DNA from: Neobacillus sp. DY30
GTDB taxonomy: Bacteria; Bacillota; Bacilli; Bacillales; Cytobacillaceae
NCBI RefSeq assembly: GCF_030123065.1
Contig: NZ_CP126093.1
Location: forward strand, 624,001-688,000
DNA: 64,000 nucleotides
Reading direction: 5' to 3'
The notes below the pieces were generated by a model. The model was not told the DNA's origin and did not search any database. It saw nothing but the letters and a program-made list of their open reading frames with translations. How positions within the stretch are numbered: position 1 is the stretch's first letter; the number at the start of each line of letters is the position of its first letter. The translations under genes were made by a program, and so were the position numbers. Positions 59,829 through 64,000 of the stretch are shown in pieces.

Positions 59829-60541
59829 AGAGACTAAAAAAAGAAGTTTTGGAAGCTAATTTACAGCTTCCAAAACATAACTTAGTTACTTTTACGTGGG
59901 GAAATGTAAGTGGGATTGATCGTGAACAGAACCTTGTGGTCATCAAACCAAGCGGTGTACCTTATGATGAGCTAACGATTGAGGATTTGGTAGTAGTAGA
60001 TTTGGAAGGCCGAATTGTCGAGGGTAATCTTCGCCCTTCGTCTGATACTCCAACACACCTTGCACTCTATCGCGCTTTTCCAACGATTGGCGGAGTGGTA
60101 CATACTCATTCGCCATGGGCAACGAGCTGGGCGCAGGCAGGACGTCCCATTCCTGCACTTGGAACTACCCATGCAGATTACTATTATGGCGAGATTCCTT
60201 GTACACGTGAGATGACTCAAGAGGAAATTGATCGTGGTTATGAACTTGAAACAGGAAATGTCATTATTGAAACGTTTGAAAAGGAAGGATTAGATCCTGC
60301 GGCTATGCCAGGAGTTCTAGTGTTTAATCATGCACCGTTCTGTTGGGGAAAAAACGCCAATGAGGCAGTACACAACGCCGTGGTGCTTGAAGAAGTAGCC
60401 AAAATGGCCCTGCATAGCTACCAGTTAAATCCTAGCGTAAATCCAATTCAACAATTCTTGTTAGATAAGCATTACCTGCGAAAGCATGGAAAGAACGCCT
60501 ACTATGGTCAAACAAAACAAACATCAGAGCAAACGAATTAA
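59822..60541 (+). CDS. araD: L-ribulose-5-phosphate 4-epimerase
   Basis: A 239-residue class II aldolase-like epimerase. Zn ligands in [10 protein letters not shown] and the later NHAPFCWG; the Asp/Tyr region [11 protein letters not shown] is typical of AraD and separates it from the aldolase at 35371. It makes D-xylulose-5-phosphate. Its RBS (CGGAGGAGACA) lies in the end of araB. Confidence 0.96.
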   Translation: MLERLKKEVLEANLQLPKHNLVTFTWGNVSGIDREQNLVVIKPSGVPYDELTIEDLVVVDLEGRIVEGNLRPSSDTPTHLALYRAFPTIGGVVHTHSPWATSWAQAGRPIPALGTTHADYYYGEIPCTREMTQEEIDRGYELETGNVIIETFEKEGLDPAAMPGVLVFNHAPFCWGKNANEAVHNAVVLEEVAKMALHSYQLNPSVNPIQQFLLDKHYLRKHGKNAYYGQTKQTSEQTN

Positions 60542-60616
60542 TGGATGTAAAAAAATAACTTGTGCGCATAAGCGTTTGAATTTTGCAAAATATCAACTAC
60601 TTTAGGGGGATTTACC

Positions 60617-62101
60617 TTGTTAACAACAAAAGCCTATGAATTTTGGTTTGTAACTGGAAGTCAATTACTTTACGGAGAAGACGTTCTGAAAGCAGTAGAG
60701 GAAAATTCAAAAACGATTGTAAGCGGACTAGATCATGATCCAGCTGTTCCATATAAATTAGTTTTTAAATCAGTTGTGAAGGATTCCGACGCGATTCGCC
60801 GCTTAATTCTAGAAGCGAATGCAGATGAAAATTGCGCAGGGATCATAACTTGGATGCATACATTCTCACCATCAAAAATGTGGATTGCAGGGCTAACAGC
60901 ACTTCAAAAACCATATCTTCATCTTGCAACACAATTTAACCGCGATATCCCATGGAATTCCATTGACATGGATTTCATGAATCTTAACCAAGCTGCACAC
61001 GGAGATCGTGAACACGGATTTATCGCAAGCCGCTTAAAGGTTAAGCGTAAGGTTGTGGTAGGACATTGGGAAAACACAGAAGTTAGAGAACGTGTTGGCA
61101 GCTGGATGAGAACGGCAGTTGCCTTTGCTGAGAGTAAAAACCTGAAAGTGGCTAGATTTGGTGATAATATGCGCCAAGTAGCGGTTACAGAAGGTGACAA
61201 AGTAGAAGCGCAAATCAAATTTGGCTGGACAGTCGATGGGTACGGTGTAGGGGATCTCGTTCAACGTATGAATGATGTAAGTGAACAAGAACTTGATCAA
61301 TTGGTGAAAGAATATGAAGAGCAATATGATATTACTCCAGAAGGTCTTACAGACGGACCAGTAAGAGATAGCATTCGTTATCAAGCAAGAATCGAACTTG
61401 GAATGAAATCATTCTTGACGGAAGGCGGATATACAGCATTTACAACTACTTTCGAAGATTTACATGGCATGCGTCAGCTTCCTGGTTTAGCTGTACAACG
61501 TTTAATGGAACAAGGCTATGGCTTCGCGGGTGAAGGTGACTGGAAAACCTCAGCGCTCGTTCGTTTAATGAAAATCATTGCTGGCAATGAAGGTACTTCT
61601 TTTATGGAAGATTACACTTATCATTTTGAACCAGGAAATGAAATGGTTCTTGGTGCACATATGCTTGAAGTTTGTCCAACAATCTCAGCTATTCGTCCTA
61701 AAATTGAGGTTCACCCGTTAGGAATTGGCGGCAAGGAAGATCCTGCAAGAATCGTATTTGATGGCAGAGGCGGTTCTGCATTAAATGCTTCGATTGTCGA
61801 CCTTGGACATCGTTTCCGTCTGCTTGTAAATGAAGTAGATGCCCTGCAGCCAGAACAGGATATGCCGAAACTTCCTGTTGCCCGTGTGCTTTGGAAGTGT
61901 CAGCCATCTCTGAATCAAGCTGTTGAAAACTGGATCGAAGCAGGCGGAGCTCACCACACTGGTTTCTCTTATATAGTAACAACTGAACAGTTAAGAGACT
62001 TTGCAGAATTGGCTGGAATTGAAATGGTAGTCATTAATAACGATACAAAAACAGAATCATTTATTAACGAATTACGCTGGAACGACGTTATCTATCGTTA
62101 A
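60617..62101 (+). CDS. araA: L-arabinose isomerase
   Basis: A 494-residue isomerase with N-terminal [30 protein letters not shown], and metal-binding Glu/His in [19 protein letters not shown] and [20 protein letters not shown]. It converts L-arabinose to L-ribulose. The start is TTG 60617 behind AGGGGGATTTACC; it matches the family N-terminus and there is no ATG alternative. It comes third in the operon. Confidence 0.97.
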   Translation: MLTTKAYEFWFVTGSQLLYGEDVLKAVEENSKTIVSGLDHDPAVPYKLVFKSVVKDSDAIRRLILEANADENCAGIITWMHTFSPSKMWIAGLTALQKPYLHLATQFNRDIPWNSIDMDFMNLNQAAHGDREHGFIASRLKVKRKVVVGHWENTEVRERVGSWMRTAVAFAESKNLKVARFGDNMRQVAVTEGDKVEAQIKFGWTVDGYGVGDLVQRMNDVSEQELDQLVKEYEEQYDITPEGLTDGPVRDSIRYQARIELGMKSFLTEGGYTAFTTTFEDLHGMRQLPGLAVQRLMEQGYGFAGEGDWKTSALVRLMKIIAGNEGTSFMEDYTYHFEPGNEMVLGAHMLEVCPTISAIRPKIEVHPLGIGGKEDPARIVFDGRGGSALNASIVDLGHRFRLLVNEVDALQPEQDMPKLPVARVLWKCQPSLNQAVENWIEAGGAHHTGFSYIVTTEQLRDFAELAGIEMVVINNDTKTESFINELRWNDVIYR

Positions 62102-62108
62102 TTTTTAA

Positions 62109-62147
62109 CCTTGGGGCTATTACAAACTAATAGCCTCAAGGCTATTA
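62109..62147 (+). promoter_or_regulatory. Two mutually exclusive hairpins between araA and tkt
   Basis: Segment TAATAGCC (62128-62135) can pair with GGCTATTA on its left (62115-62122, stem extended to CCTTGGGG/CCTCAAGG) or with an identical GGCTATTA on its right (62140-62147). No strong T run follows, so it looks like an attenuator or processing site rather than a full terminator. Confidence 0.45.
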
Positions 62148-62174
62148 GACTTTGTATTTTTAGGAGGAAATTTC

Positions 62175-64000
62175 TTGGATAAGACCGTTGATAAGTTACA
62201 GGTTGAGCAGTTAGCAGTTAATACGATACGTACTTTAGCGATTGATGCAATTGAAAAAGCAAAATCAGGTCATCCGGGCATGCCGATGGGAATGGCGCCT
62301 GCTGGACATGTACTTTGGTCCAAAGTGATGAACCATAATCCATCTAATCCTGTGTGGTTTAACCGTGATCGCTTCGTATTATCCGCAGGACATGGATCGA
62401 TGTTGCTATATAGCTTACTTCATTTAAGCGGATACGAAGTTTCACTTGATGATCTAAAGCAGTTTAGACAATGGGGAAGTAAAACACCTGGGCATCCTGA
62501 ATTTGGTCACACTCCTGGGGTAGATGCGACAACTGGACCGCTTGGTCAAGGGATTGCGATGGCTGTCGGCATGGCAATGGCAGAGGCTCATTTATCAGCA
62601 GTATATAACCGAGAAAACTTCCCGTTGATTAATCATTATACATATGCAATTTGCGGGGATGGAGATTTAATGGAAGGTGTTTCTGCAGAGGCAGCTTCTC
62701 TTGCGGGCCACTTGCAATTAGGGAAACTTATTGCAATTTATGATTCCAATAATATTACCCTTGATGGGGAAGCAAATCTATCATTCTCTGAAAATGTCGG
62801 TCAGCGTTTTGAAGCGTATGGCTGGCAGGTACTTCGAGTAGAAGAAGAAAACAACCTTGCAGCCATAGAAGCTGCGCTGCTTGAGGCAAAGAAGGATCTT
62901 TCAAAACCAACTTTAATTGAAATCAAAACAACACTTGGCTATGGCAGTCCGAATAAAGGTGGAAAAGGCGGCCATGGAGGAACTCATGGATCACCGCTGG
63001 GTGCTGAAGAAGTAAAACTGACAAAAGAATTTTACGGGGTACCGCAAGAAGACTTCTATATTCCTGAAGAGGTTAAAGAATTATGGCAGGAAGTAAAAAA
63101 CAATGGTATTCAAACAAACCAGCAGTGGGATCAATTGCTCGTTGAATACAAACGAGAGTATCCGGAATTAGGAGATCGTCTTGAAAAAGAAATCAAGGGT
63201 GAGCTGCCTGTTGATTGGGCAAATGACGTGCCGGTATATGAAAAAGGTGCTTCTATTTCAACTCGGGTGGCTTCAGGGCAAGTATTAAATGCACTGGCGA
63301 AAAAAGTTCCTAACTTAATTGGCGGCTCTGCTGACTTAGAATCCTCAACAATGACGCACATGAAAGACCTAGGCCGTTTCTCACCAGCTGATTATGCTGG
63401 CCGAAATATTTACTATGGTGTTCGTGAGTTCGCGATGGGCGCAATCGTAAATGGTATGGCGCTTCATGGCGGAGTAAAACCATTTGGATCAACTTTCTTT
63501 GTATTTTCTGATTACCTGCGTCCGGCGATTCGATTATCGGCTCTCATGAACCTACCGGTAACGTACGTTTTCACACATGACAGTATATTTGTCGGTGAGG
63601 ACGGTCCGACTCATGAACCGATTGAACAGCTGGCAGCATTGCGCGGAATTCCAAATGTCACTGTTTTACGACCTGCAGATGCGAATGAAACGGCAGCGGC
63701 TTGGAAATTTGCAATTCAAAATCAAAATGGCCCAGTAGCATTGGTGCTGACAAGACAAAACCTTACTGTGAACATTGAAGCTGAAAGTGCTAATGAAGAA
63801 GTTAGTAAAGGGGCATACATTGTTGCCAACTCTGAGCAAGAGGTTCCAACTGTCCAGCTTATTGCTACAGGTTCTGAATTAACGTTAGCTCTTCAAGTAA
63901 AAGAAGGCTTAGAAAAAGAAGGAGTTAGCGGCAGAGTGGTCAGCATGCCATCTTGGGAGTTATTTGATCAGCAGTCAAAAGAATATCAAGATTACATTTT
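62175..64000 (+). CDS. tkt: Transketolase, 3' partial
   Basis: 608 codons up to the window edge, no stop; the last ~60 residues are outside. The start is TTG 62175 after a strong TAGGAGGAAATTTC, giving a normal N-terminus ([20 protein letters not shown]). Thiamine-diphosphate motif [20 protein letters not shown]; substrate His in SGHPGMPMG and [13 protein letters not shown] and the pyrimidine-domain [15 protein letters not shown]. It connects xylulose-5-phosphate made by AraABD to the pentose phosphate pathway. Its place 73 bases behind araA suggests an arabinose-linked copy. Confidence 0.95.
   Translation, partial: MDKTVDKLQVEQLAVNTIRTLAIDAIEKAKSGHPGMPMGMAPAGHVLWSKVMNHNPSNPVWFNRDRFVLSAGHGSMLLYSLLHLSGYEVSLDDLKQFRQWGSKTPGHPEFGHTPGVDATTGPLGQGIAMAVGMAMAEAHLSAVYNRENFPLINHYTYAICGDGDLMEGVSAEAASLAGHLQLGKLIAIYDSNNITLDGEANLSFSENVGQRFEAYGWQVLRVEEENNLAAIEAALLEAKKDLSKPTLIEIKTTLGYGSPNKGGKGGHGGTHGSPLGAEEVKLTKEFYGVPQEDFYIPEEVKELWQEVKNNGIQTNQQWDQLLVEYKREYPELGDRLEKEIKGELPVDWANDVPVYEKGASISTRVASGQVLNALAKKVPNLIGGSADLESSTMTHMKDLGRFSPADYAGRNIYYGVREFAMGAIVNGMALHGGVKPFGSTFFVFSDYLRPAIRLSALMNLPVTYVFTHDSIFVGEDGPTHEPIEQLAALRGIPNVTVLRPADANETAAAWKFAIQNQNGPVALVLTRQNLTVNIEAESANEEVSKGAYIVANSEQEVPTVQLIATGSELTLALQVKEGLEKEGVSGRVVSMPSWELFDQQSKEYQDYI

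Noticed and set aside
60557..60572. ACTTGTGCGCATAAGC before araA, considered as an AraR box
   Set aside because: Only about 10 of 16 positions match and the centre is GCGC instead of ACGT; araA lies inside the araBDA operon and does not need its own operator.

Overview
The window looks like a chromosomal segment of a low-GC, Gram-positive, spore-former-type bacterium of the Bacillaceae (Neobacillus/Bacillus-like). This rests on strong AGGAGG-type ribosome binding sites with frequent GTG and TTG starts, AraR- and CcpA-type operators, a class II (Firmicutes) GalT, MglB/AraN lipoproteins, a YesM/YesN-type two-component system, BrnQ, a DUF3934-like peptide and Bacillus-type GC-rich repeats. No rRNA, tRNA, CRISPR array, phage module or replication origin was seen.

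Layout. (1) 1-22.1 kb is a galactoside/galactan block: a GH2 beta-galactosidase (5' end outside the window), a large secreted GH30-type galactanase with accessory domains, a GH36 alpha-galactosidase, the Leloir genes galK-galE-galT-galM with a LacI-type regulator, a membrane-anchored sugar-binding sensor with histidine kinase and AraC-type response regulator, and an mglBAC importer. (2) 22.3-30.0 kb is mixed housekeeping: an NRDE/TANGO2 protein, small proteins, an M20 amidohydrolase, BrnQ, a YciI protein, a membrane protein fused to a PstS-like domain, and a Gfo/Idh/MocA oxidoreductase broken by an in-frame TAA. (3) 30.1-37.4 kb is a salvage cluster: sugar ABC ATPase and permease without a binding protein, methylthioribose-type kinase and isomerase (MtnK, MtnA), a class II aldolase and an MFS transporter. 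It resembles the DHAP-shunt / 5-deoxyribose disposal pathway more than the methionine salvage cycle. (4) 37.4-45.8 kb holds a frameshifted AraC-GyrI-like regulator, a TraB-like protein, a histidine phosphatase, a cre-controlled operon (membrane transporter plus two M20 amidohydrolases), a YesL-like protein and a HAD hydrolase. (5) 45.9-64 kb is the L-arabinose block: GH27 (predicted beta-L-arabinopyranosidase), a dead IS3-family element, araR, an araNPQ-type importer, GH43 arabinanase, GH127 beta-L-arabinofuranosidase, araB-araD-araA and a transketolase running off the end.

Together blocks 1 and 5 read as a plant arabinogalactan/arabinan utilisation system. Two exported enzymes (GH30, GH43) cut polymer outside the cell; MglBAC and AraNPQ import the products; cytoplasmic GH2, GH36, GH27 and GH127 release galactose and L-arabinose; the Leloir genes and AraBDA plus transketolase feed central metabolism. 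AraR boxes precede GH27, araN and araB, and catabolite (cre) sites precede araN, araB and the amidase operon. Three genes are visibly broken: the oxidoreductase, the AraC-type regulator and the IS transposase.
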